Positions 34,412 to 46,106 of a stretch of DNA of 64,000 nucleotides are shown in pieces. The notes under the pieces are model-generated. The model was not told the DNA's origin and did no database searches. It saw only the letters and a list, made by a program, of their open reading frames with translations. Location: assembly GCF_030272615.1 (NCBI RefSeq), contig NC_081414.1:657154292-657218291 (forward strand), written 5' to 3'. Made by a program: the position numbers and the translations under genes. This DNA comes from Cryptomeria japonica (Eukaryota > Streptophyta > Pinopsida > Cupressales > Cupressaceae). How positions within the stretch are numbered: position 1 is the first letter of the stretch; the number at the start of each line of letters is the position of its first letter.

Positions 34412-34774
34412 GTGAGTTGAATTTCCATTGACTCTTGTTCGACTTTATTGATTGCATTGTTTTTCAAAATTGATGATGTCATCACTTAGATTTAGCATGT
34501 GGCCTTCGTTCGGGCCCTAGGGCTCCTTGGTCCAACCTGGATGCCCTGGTCCAAAGGGGGTGCCCATGTCCTCCCTGGGTGTCTTGGTCCTTCCAGTGTG
34601 CCCTAGTCCTAGAGAGGCACCCTAGTCCAATCAAGGCACCCTGGTCCCAGCTCAGATTGGGCAAGGGTCACATGGGATCAGTCATCAGACAATTAAGATA
34701 GATTGATGATGCTATCTTTTAGATGGTAATGATTGATTGAGTGATTACTGATGATTTGATGTTTTGATTTGTAG
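34412..34774 (+). other. Intron 1 of the PMD gene with GC-rich minisatellite
   Basis: 363 bp with GT...AG ends and phase 0. The block 34500-34650 repeats a CCCTGGTCC/GGTGCCC motif related to the CAGGACCAGGGCGCCC units of the LTRs. Confidence 0.6.
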
Positions 34775-36385
34775 ATTATTCCCTATATCCATGAGCATAC
34801 TACTAGTCACATCTTCCGGAGCCTGCGACATCATATTTTGAGGCATTCACCAAAGGATGGAGAGTTTCTTCATGTGGTAGGATTGTGGTACGTGATGACC
34901 ATGCCCGCCATCAAGTTCCATCTGGCGATGCTGATGGCACCGATGGAGAGATGGGACGTCAATACCTCCACTTTTTTGCTACTAGTAGGGGAGATTATGG
35001 TGATACTCGAGGATTATACAACATACTTCATCTTCCTGTCAGGGGAGAAACAGTGAGATACTAAGTTGATTGCACCGCTACTAGTTACAGGAGGGAGCAG
35101 GTCTACTGCATTGGGAGAGAGATGTCCAATGAGACAAGGGGCCGCATTATGATCAATTGGCTCCTACATCCTTCCGGTGAGGTTTTGCTAGTGAGACGGC
35201 TGATGATTGCGACCATTGCATTAGGTGTGTGCCACAATGGGTGCGAGACACATAAGCATGGTGGTCTTACTTATGTAGTTAGAGACATGGAGATACATCA
35301 GAGGTTATTCTCCTCAGGGCAAAGCATGTTATCCCACCTCTACCATGACCTAGGAGAGTATGTGCTCGGATGGGGATGCAGCCCGATGACCTACATAATG
35401 CGACAGATATGGATATTCGAGCACATTACATTCACTAGAGCCACTGGAGTACCAATTGACTTGGTTTCAAAGAATTCTAGATTGTGCACATATCCACTTA
35501 CCCATGTGTGGCAGTTCAGGGATCTGCTGCATTGGAGAGTGAGTTTTGATAGATTGATAGTAGACGTTATCAGATGGAGACCCTACCTTAGTATAAACAT
35601 GTGGGTGGGGATACAGAGGTAGTTATTCTGCATGCATCGAAACTATCTGCTAGAGGGGTGATACAACTACCTCGTGGGCCCATTCTACTTCAACCGAGTC
35701 TAGCGGTATTTTGAGTTTGAGTAGTGTGTTCCTACAGATGTGCCTATCTATATCCATCACTCACATGTGACTCCTAGGTCGGGAGCCTTTTCAAGGCCTA
35801 CTAGCGATGAGATTGACATCATAGATTCAAATGGGTTAGATTGGGACATCACGACTGATTATAGAGATGATGTGGGCAAACACTGACGATACATGACATG
35901 GTGGGATAGGACATACCCTGGAGCCATCTTTCCAGCAGACTATCCTAGAGGGAACCTTGGACCATGGAGACACATAGATGATGAGGAGACTGACACATCT
36001 GAGGATCCTCATGAGGAGGACATAGATGACCAAGATGATGATGTAGGGAAGTAGGAGGTTGAAAGTGCAGGAGAGGAAGAATAGGATGGTGATGATGAGG
36101 AGGATGGAGAGGAGGAGGAGGACGAGGAGGGAGAGAAGGATGATGAGGACTGTGACGAGGCTGAGGAGGATGAGTTGGATGCAGTTCCTCATCACTTAGG
36201 GTATGACACCATAGCCCTAGATCCACCAAGATCACAAGTGGAGAAGGACCCTATAAGGGGTCCTGACTCTAGTCCCCACCATCCTATACCCATTGTGTAG
36301 AGACACTACAAGCGCGAAGAGCCTAGTGGGTCCCATTTGCAAGAAGTCCCTTTGTCCAATCCCTATTGGCGAGAGGGAGATCCAG

Positions 36386-36478
36386 GTAAAGTTTTATGAT
36401 TGTTGAATTTATGCAACTTAATATTTGAATTTGATGATATAGAATGTCACTAATGAAAATATCTCTCTATCTCTGTAG
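36386..36478 (+). other. Intron 2 of the PMD gene
   Basis: 93 bp, CAG/GTAAAG donor, TCTCTGTAG acceptor, T/A-rich, phase 1. Both flanking exons stay in the same frame across it. Confidence 0.6.
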
Positions 36479-36878
36479 TTGGTGTCTAGGAGTGGCGCTC
36501 TCTGATCCAAAACGCAGTGACAGATCTCATCACAATCGCACACATCCCTAGCTTCTCACAGATAGTCCATAGACCACAGGGGAATGCGGGGTGACATGAG
36601 GACCTATTCACCCCTATTCGGCTCGAGATAGAGGTCTAGAGAGAGAGGGAGAGATCTATGCTAGAGAGACTACATCAAATAGAGTGAGATCTAGTAGCAT
36701 CTCAGGCAGTGGAAGCCACATACCAAGGGATCATGATGGAAAGGGATCATAGGAGCTCCTTGTGGAGTCACTCACGCTCCACATCATGATATACACCCAT
36801 GGGCCCAACCCCATGAGTAGATAAGGAGGGGACATCTAGTTACTATCCTCCAGGTACTAGTCCTAGGGATCGGAGATG

Positions 36879-37491
36879 ATCATGATATGATATTTTTTAT
36901 GTATAGTGATATACATGTTATGACATTTTATCAATATGTATCTATTTATGCTTATGTTGTGTCTCAAACATGCTATTTTAATTCATGAAACAATGTATGC
37001 ATTGCTTTGATAAAAAGTAACATATCTGGTAATGAACATGTATGTCTAATTTAATTTCCATGTGATTGAATTTTCAATGCTTCATGATTAAATGGATACA
37101 TATGTGATTTAACTAAATAACTAAGTATTTAATTAAATGATGCTTCGGTGATGTAGGAGGAAAAATATGTTAATATTAAGAATTATATGACTTATGTGAT
37201 TTAATTAACTCTGATTAAACATGACATGATAACCCTACTTAACACATAAGAAACTGTATAACATGATAGCACATATAAAATGTAAATCTATTACAATTTA
37301 CATAAGTTAATCCAAGACAAACAATAAAATGAAGAAACATGCTTGTCAATAATGAAGTAATATAGACTAAACAATACAATATTATTTAATTTCACATACT
37401 TTTAATGAATGCTAACGTATTATCCAATTTTGAAGAAGGAAATGACACAAGGAGAGAGAGAAAATAAGCTAGAAGGAGAGAGATAGAGAAA
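36879..37491. other. AT-rich spacer between PMD gene and integrase
   Basis: No gene. A GAGAGAGA-type purine block lies at 37450-37490, next to the integrase stop. Confidence 0.4.
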
Positions 37492-38530
37492 TTAGGCATA
37501 ATATCTATGAAGGTGCATAACATTTATGGGTTCCTTGAGACATGTACCTTCCACATATGCTATCTTGTAAGCACCTGATCCGTATACTTCAACAACAATG
37601 TATGGTCCAAGACAATTAGGGCTGAATTTTCCTTTCTCCCCAGGTAAGCCATTCACATCGCACTGATTCTCATAAAGTACCCAATCACCTATTGAGAAGG
37701 AACATTGAATGACTTTATCATTGTAGCTTTGTTGTAGAGCTTTACAATACACTTGAATATGCTCAAGAGCATTTATGCGATGTTCATCAAGCATCTCAAG
37801 TTATTGAAGCCTCTATTCTCTATAAGAATCATCATCCATTATACCCTTAAGAGAAACCCTTAAAGATGGAATTTCTAACTGTGAAGGCATAATAGCATCA
37901 ACACCATATACAAGATTATAAGGAGTACAACTTGTAGTAATACGCAGACTTGTCCGGTAAGCCCAAAGACCGTAGATCAACTGAGTATTCCAATATTTAC
38001 CATATTTGTTCACAGTCTTACAAAGGATTTTCTCAATTATTCTATTTGAAGACTTAGCTTGACCATTTGATTGAGAATAGTATGGTGTAGAAAATTTATG
38101 TTGAATATGATATTTCTCGAGAAACTTCTTCACATCTTTGTTTTTAAATGATGCTCCATTATTCAAAACCAAAATGGAAGATATTCCAAATCGGGAAATG
38201 ATTTTTTCTAAGATAAATTGACAAATTACTTCAGTGGTAGTGGATCGAAGAGGAATTGCTTCTACCCACTTCGTAAAGTAATCAGCTGTAGTAATGATGA
38301 AAGTATGTCCTTGAGATGAACAAGGAGATATTTTAATGAGATCCAAACCCCATGTGGAAATGACCAAGACGCCACTTGAGATCAAAGTTCTTGGGCAGGA
38401 GCATGGATCAAATTGCAATGTTGCTCACACTGATGACATTTCTTAACAAACACAAAGGAATCCTTTTCCATGGTCTGCGAATAATATCCCATTAGGAGCA
38501 ATCTCTGAACTAAAGATCTACCTCCAAAAT
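37492..38530 (-). pseudogene. Integrase, copy I
   Basis: An HHCC zinc finger is visible around 38530-38400 (CGGHFGGRSL, MGYYSQTMEKD, KKCHQCEQH). The catalytic core (38418-37813) has TADYFTKWVEA with the first Asp. The second Asp is replaced by Asn (LVLNNGASF) and the catalytic Glu by Lys (NGQAKSSN). The C-terminal module (37794-37492) has KFSPNCLGPYIVVEVYG and ends HLHRYYA, a GPY/F module with no chromodomain. A frameshift separates zinc finger from core, and a stop lies at 37802. It cannot be an active DDE integrase. Confidence 0.8.
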
Positions 38531-38744
38531 GCCCCCCGCAAGCACCTGAATGTGCTTCCTCAAGGGCGATAGGGATTTTAACTTATTTAGGACATCGAAT
38601 GAGAAGACCATTATAACCCCTCCTATACAGAACATTAGAAAGGATAATGTATCTAGTAGCCAACTTGCAAATCCTAGCCCTAGTATTCTTATTTCTAGAG
38701 TTAGGAAAGGTATCATCATTCAAATATCTTATGATATGCGAGTA

Positions 38745-39370
38745 CTACTCATCAGAATCTATAATGCAACAAGATGCCACATCACTAGAATTATCAGCGA
38801 TAGCTGGGGTAGTGAGGTTGTGAATGATGAATTTGAGATCTACCAAGGGATCCTCTAGAGACACAAGAGAGGCTACACATACCATTGCATCAACATGTGG
38901 ATTATCTTTTTGAGCAACATGCTCTATGGTATAAGAGTTGAACTTTTTCAACAAAGATATAGCTAAATTTCTATATTGTGATAGTTTATCTTGCTTAGCT
39001 TGATAAATTCCTATCACTTGTCTTATGATTAATTGAGAATCTCCATAGATATGCAGAAGTTTCACATTTAGTGCCAAGGATGCCTTAATCCAACTATAAG
39101 AGCCTCATATTCAGAAATGTTATTAGTACATAAGAAATTGAAATGATATGATAAAGGGATAGGTTTCTTTTTAGGAGAGATTAGGACCATCCCTGCCCCC
39201 GATCTTGTACGACACCTAGAGCCATTGAAATATAATTCCCAAATGTCATCAATCTCAATAGAGAAAATGCATTCATTAGGGAAAGATTCTAGGTTAGGTA
39301 AGGAGAAGGGTGATGGAGCCTTAACTAAGTGATCAGTCAACACTTGAACCTTTATTAAACTTAATGTCAA
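38745..39370 (-). pseudogene. RNase H, copy I
   Basis: Two frames carry WELYFNGSRCRTRSGAGMVL and NNISEYEALIVGL (39370-39068), then LLHIYGDSQLIIRQV and KDNPHVDAMVCVASL (39077-38745). This is the Tat-type RNase H with GDSQLI. The first catalytic Asp (YFDGS in copy II) is Asn here. The HPWH end of the first frame marks a frameshift. Confidence 0.75.
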
Positions 39371-39524
39371 ACTTAGTCAACATCATAACCCACTTTGCTA
39401 AGCATCCTGAAAGATCAGTTTTAGAGAAAAGGTATTTTAGAGGATCGAATTTAATGATAACATGGACCTCAACATTCAAAAGTTAATGCCTTAATTTTTG
39501 GGTTGCAAAGACTAAAGCAAGGCA

Positions 39525-40320
39525 CTACATTTCTATCATAGAATATCGGACTTCATAATCGAGGAAAGTATGACTTATATAATAAATTAGACATTCTCTA
39601 CCATCCTTATCACGTTGTGCCAATAAGACAGCAAGACCATGAAGGCAAGGAGTTGTGTATAGCAAAAAGGGTTTAGGAGGGTCAGCGGGTTCAAGAGTAG
39701 GAGGATTGGCCAAATAGGTTTTTAATACTTCAAATTCTTGACAACAATCCTCATTCCATTGAAAGGTGATATTCTTTTTAAGCAACTAAGTAAAAGGAAA
39801 GGTATGATCCACAAGTTGAGGAACAAACCTACGAATAGCTTGGATCTTTCCTTGTAATCTTTTTAGTTGCGAAACATTTTTAGGAGGTGGCATATTAACA
39901 ATGGCATCTATATTTTTTGTATCCACCTCAATTCCATGATGTGAAACTATGAATCCTTGTAGTTTTCCATTATCCACACTGGAAAAACACTTTCGGGGAT
40001 TCAAGCGCATGTTGTACTTATGAATTCTTTCAAAGACTTGACAAAGGATCTTAACATGATCTACATGATGAATGGATTTAGCTAAGATGTCATCAACATA
40101 ATCTACTAAGATCTTATGCATGTAATCATGGAAGATAAGGGTCATAGCATGCTCATAGCTGGCATCTGCATTTTTCAATCCAAAAGGCATTAAAACCCAG
40201 GAAAACATGCCCCAAGGGGAGGTGAAAGTGGTTATAAATTGATCTTGAGGATTAATGAAGATTCGATTATATCTTGAGAAACCATTCATGAAAGATAATA
40301 AAGAATTGCCTTCTAAAAAA
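39525..40320 (-). pseudogene. Reverse transcriptase, copy I (N-terminally fused to integrase tail of copy II)
   Basis: Frame 40427-39786 starts with an integrase C-terminal module (GKFSPNCLGPYIVVEVYG) and passes without a break, at 40320/40321, into RT text FLEGNSLLSFMNGFS. It continues through MPFGLKNADASYEHAM, the YVDD active site (40089-40100) and the LNPRKCFSSVDNGKLQGFIV block. The connection domain follows in frame 39785-39525 (FQWNEDCCQEFEVLK, LAVLLAQRDKDG). The RT fingers are missing from this copy because of the duplication junction. Confidence 0.8.
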
Positions 40321-41280
40321 TCCACATATGCTATCTTGTAAGCACTTGATCCATATACTTCAACAACAATGTATGGTCCAAGACAATTAGGGCTGAATTT
40401 TCCTTTCTCCCCAGGTAAGGCATTCACATCGCACTAATTCTCATAAAGTACCAAATCACCTATTGAGAAGGAACGTTGAATGACTTTATCATTGTAGCTT
40501 CGTTGTAGAGTTTTATGATACACTTGAATATGCTCAAGAGCATTTATGCGATGTTCATCAAGCATCTCAAGTTGTGGAAGCCTCTGTTCTCTATAAGAAT
40601 CATCATCCATTATACCCTTAAGAGAAACCCTTAAAGATGGAATTTCTAAATCTGAAGGCATAATAGCATCAACACCATATACAAGATTATAAGGAATACA
40701 ACTCGTAGCAATACATAGACTTGTCTGGTAAGCCCAAAGAGCGTACATCAACTAAGTATTCCAATCTTTACCATATTTGTTTACAGTCTTACAAAGGATT
40801 TTCTCAATTATCTTATTTCAAGACTTGGCTTGACCATTTGATTGAGAATAGTATGGTGTAGAAAATTTATGTTGAATATGATATTTCTCGAGAAACTTCT
40901 TCACATCTTTGTATTTAAATGATGTTCCATTATTCAAAACCAAAATGGAAGATATTCCAAATCGGTAAATGATTTTTTCTAAGATAAATTGTCAAATTAC
41001 TTCAGTGGTAGTGGATCTAAGAGGAACTGCTTCTACCCACTTCGTAAAGTAATCAGCTGCAGTAATGATGAAAGTATGTCCTTGAGATGAATGAGGAGAT
41101 ATTTTAATGAGATCCAAATTCCATGTGGAAACGACCAAGACACCACTTGAGATTAAAGTTCTTGTGCAGGAGCATGGATCAAATTGCTATGTTGCTCACA
41201 CTGACGACATTTCTTAACAAACACAAAGGAATCCTTTTCCTTGGTCTGCGAATAATATCCCATTAGGAGCAGTCTTTGAA
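40321..41280 (-). pseudogene. Integrase, copy II
   Basis: The C-terminal region is open (40751-40434) and then in the fused frame to 40321. The core (41160-40760) is broken by stops but still shows the Asn substitution (LNNGTSF) and the Lys substitution (SNGQAKS) seen in copy I. Zinc finger text is present near 41290-41180. Confidence 0.75.
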
Positions 41281-42250
41281 CTAAAGATCTACCTCCAAAA
41301 TGCCCCCCGCAAGCACCTGAATGTGCTTCCTCAAGGATGATAGGGATTTCAACTTAACCATTATAACCCCTCCTATACAAAACATTAGAAAGGATAATGT
41401 ATCTAGCGGCCAACTTGCGAATCCTAGCCCTAGTATTCTTATTTTTAGAGTCGGGAAAGGTATCAACATTCAAATATCTTATGATATGTGAGTACTCCTC
41501 ATCAGAATCTATAATGCAACAAGAGGCCACATCACTAGAATTATCAGCAATAGTCGGGGTAGTAAGGTTGTGAATGATGAATTTGAGATCTACTAAGGGA
41601 TCCTCTAGAGACACAAGAGAGGCTACACATGCCATCGCATCAGCATGTGGATTATCTTTTTGAGGAACATGCTCTATGGTATAAGAGTTGAACTTTTGCA
41701 ACAAATATATAGCTAAATTTCTATATTGTGATAGTTTATCTTGCTTAGCTTGATAAATTCCTGTCACTTGTCTTATGATTAATTGAGAATCTCCATAGAT
41801 ATGCAAAAGTTTCACATTTAGTGCCAAGGATGCCTTAATCCAGCTATAAGAGCCTCATATTCAGCAATGTTATTAGGACATAAGAAATTGAGATGAGATG
41901 ATATGATAAAGGGATAGGTTTCTTTTTAGGAGAGATTAGGACCATCCCTGCCCCCAATCTTGTACGACATCTAGAGCCATCGAAATATAATTCCCAAACT
42001 TCATCAATCTCAATAGAGAAAATGCATTCATCAGGGAAAGACTCCAAGCTAGGTAAGGAGAAGGGTGAGGGAGCCTTAACTAAGTGATCGGTCAACGCTT
42101 GACCCTTTATTACTTTTTTTGAGACAAACATAAGGTCAAACTTAGTCAACATCATAACCCACTTGGCTAAGCATCCTAAAAGATCAGTTTTAGAGAAAAG
42201 GTATTTTAGAGGATTGAATTTAATGATAACATGGACCTCAACATTCAAAA
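41281..42250 (-). pseudogene. RNase H, copy II
   Basis: The frame 42248-41844 has KVIKGQALTDHLVKAPSPFS, then WELYFDGSRCRTRLGAGMVL with the catalytic Asp kept. The frame 41827-41354 has YGDSQLIIRQV and HVPQKDNPHADAMACVASL. One frameshift separates them. Confidence 0.75.
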
Positions 42251-42293
42251 TTTAATGCCTTAATTTTTGGGTTGCAAAGACTAAAGCAAGGCA

Positions 42294-43512
42294 CTACGTT
42301 TCTATCAGAGAATATCGGACTTCATAATTGAGGAAAGTATGACTTATATAATAAATTGGACATTCTCTACCATCCTTATCACGTTGTGCCAATAAGACTA
42401 CAAGACCATGAAGGCAAAGAGTTGTGTATAGAAAAAACAGTTTAGGAGGATCAGCGGGTTGAAGAGTAGGAGGATTGGCCAAATAGGTTTTTAATTCTTC
42501 AAATTCTTGAAAACAATCCCCATTCCATTGAAAGGTGATATTCTTTTTAAGCAACTAAGTAAAAAGAAAGGTATGATCCGCAAGTTGAGAAACAAACCTA
42601 CGAATAGCTTGGATCTTTCCTTGTAATCTTTTTAGTTGCGAAACATTTTTAGGAGGTGGCATATTAACAATGGCATCTATCTTTTTTGTATCCACCTCAA
42701 TTCCATGATGTGAAACTATGAATCCTTGTAGTTTTCCATTATCCACACTGAAAAAACACTTTCAGGGATTCAAGCGCATGTTGTACTTATGAATTCTTTC
42801 GAAGACTTGACAAAGGATCTTAACATGATCTACATGATGAATGGATTTAGCTAAGATGTCATCAACATAATCTTCTAAGATCTTATGTATGTAATCATGG
42901 AAGATAAGGTTCATAGCATGCTTATAGGTGGCGCTTGCATTTTTCAATCCAAAAGGCATCATAACCCAGGAAAACGTGTCCCAATGGGTGGTGAAAGTGG
43001 TTTTAAATTGATCTTGAGGATTAATAAAGATTTGATTATATCCTGAGAAACCATTCATGAAAGATAATAAAGAATTACCTTCTAAAAAATCCACTCTCAT
43101 ATCGATATTCAGGAGAGGGAAATCATCCTTCAGAGAGGATTTATTAAGATCCTGAAAAATCCATACACATCCTAATATTATTATCAAGTTTAGCCACTGC
43201 CACAATGTTTGAAATCCATGAGGAATAATCGATAGGATGAATGAATCTAGCATCAAATAATTTTTTAATCTCAGCCTTAACAAGTAATGCTACTTTAGGA
43301 TTCATCTTTCAGATATTTTTCTTCACAGGTTTAGCATCAGGAAATAAGACAATGTTATGAGTGATAATCCTAGGATCAATACCAGGCATGTTAAAATATA
43401 TCCAAGCAAATATTTTAGGGAATTCATGTAGCAACTCAGAATATTGTCTATGTTCTTCCTCATCAAGACATTTCCCTATCTTAAAGACTTTGTCTTCAAC
43501 ACAAGGATGCAT
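42294..43512 (-). pseudogene. Reverse transcriptase, copy II (with fingers domain)
   Basis: The frame 43512-43309 is the entry to RT (MPGIDPRIITHNIVLFPDAK, then KPVKKNI and a stop). Frame 43283-42762 continues through DSFILSIIP, a frameshifted LDNN region, FLEGNSLLSFMNGFSGYNQI, MPFGLKNASATYKHAM and the YVDD motif (42858-42869). Frames 42746-42555 and 42554-42294 hold the thumb and connection. At least three frameshifts or stops break it. The fingers, palm and connection are all present, unlike copy I. Confidence 0.8.
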
Positions 43513-43548
43513 CCTAATATCAATAGTATCACTTATGAGGAGATTGAT

Positions 43549-44052
43549 TTATTGAGGATTATCTTGCAAATGAGGAAATTCTTTAACTATCTCATCATTA
43601 TTTCTTTCTTTCCCAAAGTAGGCTTCTGCATTTAAACAATAGGAAAAACCACAATTACGGTGATAATGAGGAAGGCTGTCGTAAACTCCTAGGAACTCGG
43701 CTAAGGAATCATAAGTAGGAAAAACATCCAAAGCAAAGATACTACAAGAATCACAATCAGTATACTCTGGATATTTTATCAAAAGAGAGGTAGAGATGAC
43801 ATTAACACTAATAGATGGCCTCTTGGAAACTTTAGTACACTCAAAAGAATCATAGCCAAGTCCAAATGTCATGTGATGGAAATTATTTTCCAAGGAAACC
43901 TTTATCCCTTGTTCTTGAGAACCACATCCATTACCATTATATCCACACATAGCTAAGATCTGAAAACCAGGACCATAAAGGTTAGCCATTTCCAAAAGAG
44001 AAGGAGGATTTTTATAAAGTGAAGGATCAAAATCCTCTAGATCAAAATTCAA
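43549..44052 (-). pseudogene. G-patch-like domain of element B
   Basis: MANLYGPGFQILAMCGYNGN is followed by GCGSQEQGIKV. It is the counterpart of 1323-1853 in element A and sits, as usual, between protease and RT. Confidence 0.6.
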
Positions 44053-44064
44053 GGGAGGCGAAGT

Positions 44065-44352
44065 CTAAGAAGCCGTCACAAAGTTATTACTCAACAGCCC
44101 AGATAAAGTGGATTTCTTTTTAAGTTCTTCTTCTTCTTTCTTCTTTTTGACCTTAGGTTCTCTAGGGGGAATTCTATATTCTCCTATAAAGGTAGGAGTA
44201 AATTCAAGGGATCCCCAATCATCTTTTGCAAGAATATTTTCAGGAGAGAAGGCATCCATAGTGGTAGAATCAGGTTGGGAGGGTTCTTCCTCAATAACTT
44301 TAGGTTCACTTGAGGAATTATTGGTAGTAGGTGAATTTGAAGAAACAAACAC
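44065..44352 (-). pseudogene. Acidic linker of element B polyprotein
   Basis: WGSLEFTPTFIGEYRIPPRE is followed by a Lys/Glu-rich tract. The same block is at 1754-2326 in element A. Confidence 0.6.
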
Positions 44353-44445
44353 ACTAGTGGGAGTAGAGGCTTTAGAAAAATAATCTAATATTGTTGGGGA
44401 AGAACCCGTTTAAGAGTATTTAGATGTTGATGTTTGCAAACAAGA

Positions 44446-45838
44446 TTAGAGATTTGTGTCAACTAGAAAGGTATATGATTTATTGTCGTAAATGAATTTA
44501 AATTTCCTATGCAATGTGGATGGGACAAATTGCATGCTATGAATCCAAGGTCTCGCTAATAACAAGTTATATGTCAAATCTCTAGACATGACATGAATAA
44601 GAGTGGGAAAAGTAACAAGACCTACCCTAATGGGCAAGGTGATGATACCTAGTGAATATTTAGCAACATTATCGAAGCCTAAGATAGTAAGAGAATCAGG
44701 CATAATAAGAGATGTATCAACATTGATCTTATGCAATAGGTTAATGTTACAAACATTAAGGCCATAACCATTATCCACTAATGTCCATCTTATCGCACTA
44801 TCATTTATGATGACCACAATAATTAAAAGATCATATTGATTTTGAATCTCACTAGTAGGTAACTCATCTTGTGTAAACATAATTTGAGCTTTAAGAGATG
44901 TGATAGATTCAATGAAGGAAGCCATGTTATTATATGTCACTATGGATGGCACATCCAAAGTTTTCAAGGCATCTTGTAACATTCCATGATGGGTTGAGTA
45001 AGTTTGAATCAAATCCCAAAGGGATATCTTGGCAGGAGTAGCTGTAAGTTGTTTAATGAGAACATATTCCTTGCCAAGAGTTTGTGAGATGTATGGTCCT
45101 TGAGGAAGAATAGGTTGCGGATCAGGAAGAGAAGTTGGGATAATCGGGGGAGGATTAGGTTGCCTATTTTTTCTTGTGTTATAGGTATGGGAAACTGCAT
45201 GATGACTCTCCTTAGTTAATTGTTTAGCATAAATATAACAAATCTTAGTAGGATTTCATCCTTGTATAGTAATGATAGGTTTATTAGGAGTGGTAAAGGT
45301 GTCATGAATATATCCACCTTGAACCATGAAAAGAGGTTGACTAGGGAGATATGATATTGAGGAAGGATAAGCACCTTAGACCACAAAAAGAGGCTTGCTA
45401 TTTTCATTCACATTTATAATGTTGATTAGCCTTTTAGATGTATTATTTTTGTTTGAAGATTTAGGCAAAGATATAAAGTCATCAAGGGCATCATCCAACA
45501 AAGCATGGTCATATTAGTTGAAAGGTTTGTCTTTTGATTCAAAAGGAGACATATCCTCATAAAGGGAATTGTTGTAAGCAACCATGTCACTATATCTAGT
45601 GGAGGAGTTGATAGGAATGTACCCATAAGAGGAGTCATTCAACTTATCTTTCTCATCACCACGAAATGGCATAATAACAAGGCTAATTAGTTTTTGGAAA
45701 AATGAGGGTTTAGAAGGCTTAGGTTTCAAAAAATCTTCTAGAGATTCATCTAATTGATCCTTAATAAACTCATAATCAACATAATTGCATACATCATCAA
45801 AAGCATGAACATATCACAAATAAAAATCTGACATTTTG
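44446..45838 (-). pseudogene. Gag-pro, copy 1
   Basis: The protease frame (45012-44446) has FTQDELPTSEIQNQY, LVDNGYGLNVC and ARPWIHSMQFVPSTLH. The N-terminal part (45838-45009) survives in several frames, with PKPSKPSFFQKLISL and SLYEDMSPFESKDKP. Neither a capsid domain nor a zinc knuckle is visible. Stops and frameshifts are frequent. Confidence 0.7.
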
Positions 45839-46019
45839 AAATGAAAATTGAATGAAATTTAAACACACAATGCAACCAAATAAAGGAAATCCCTTCTTTT
45901 TCTTTTTTTTTTCTTGAATTTTTCACTTTTATTTTTTTGAAATTTTATATTTATAAAGAAATGTGAGAAGATACTAAATCTAGATCTAAAAAAGCAATGC
46001 AATGAAAATAAAATTGAAA

Positions 46020-46037
46020 TTTGTGTCAGCTTCACCA
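46020..46037 (-). other. Degraded internal primer-binding site
   Basis: TTTGTGTCAGCTTCACCA differs at about five positions from the intact site at 4863-4880 but keeps TTCACCA beside the LTR end fragment. Confidence 0.55.
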
Positions 46038-46040
46038 AAA

Positions 46041-46100
46041 TATGTAAGGGAAAAAGTGAGACTAAGAAAACAAGTCCTAATCGCACTCTCATGTACACAC
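46041..46100 (-). repeat. 60-bp LTR end fragment inside element B
   Basis: TATGTAAGGGAAAAAGTGAG and the following bases to GTACACAC match the outer end of LTRs A and B. The rest of the LTR is absent; gag-pro copy 2 follows at 46107. Confidence 0.75.
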
Positions 46101-46106
46101 CTGTTG

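Larger units (their letters stand above)
34331..36878 (+). pseudogene. Plant mobile domain (PMD) gene, three exons, inside element B
   Basis: Exon 1 (34331-34411) encodes MPQRRLERPTWM. Intron 1 has a GAG/GTGAGT donor and a TTTGTAG acceptor. Exon 2 (34775-36385) holds the PMD core: GEFLHVVGLWYV, AIKFHLAMLMAPMERWD, then SSGQSMLSHLYHDLGEYVL and MRQIWIFEHI. An Asp/Glu-rich tract follows (35960-36190). Intron 2 is 93 bp with consensus ends and keeps the phase. Exon 3 (36479-36878) has a helical LERLHQIE region. PMD (aminotransferase-like) proteins occur in plant transposons and in the silencing-related MAIL1/MAIN family. One frameshift near 35085 and about a dozen in-frame stops make it non-coding now. 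It lies antisense to B between integrase and the 3' LTR. Confidence 0.75.
37550..43092 (-). repeat. Tandem duplication of RT-RNase H-integrase, about 2.77-kb unit
   Basis: Copy I is 37550-40320 and copy II is 40321-43092. Corresponding points are 2,769-2,771 bp apart at both ends. The junction lies at TCCAC, which occurs both in the integrase tail (37550) and at the RT start (about 43090). The copies differ by scattered substitutions and one roughly 25-bp indel near 38590/41350. Confidence 0.85.

Noticed and set aside
34482-34664. 60-codon minus ORF rich in Gly, Leu and Arg
   Set aside because: It lies in intron 1 of the PMD gene and reflects the GC-rich minisatellite.
35836-36235. Two minus-strand ORFs rich in Leu or His-Pro
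   Set aside because: They are the antisense of the acidic Asp/Glu-rich tract of the PMD gene.
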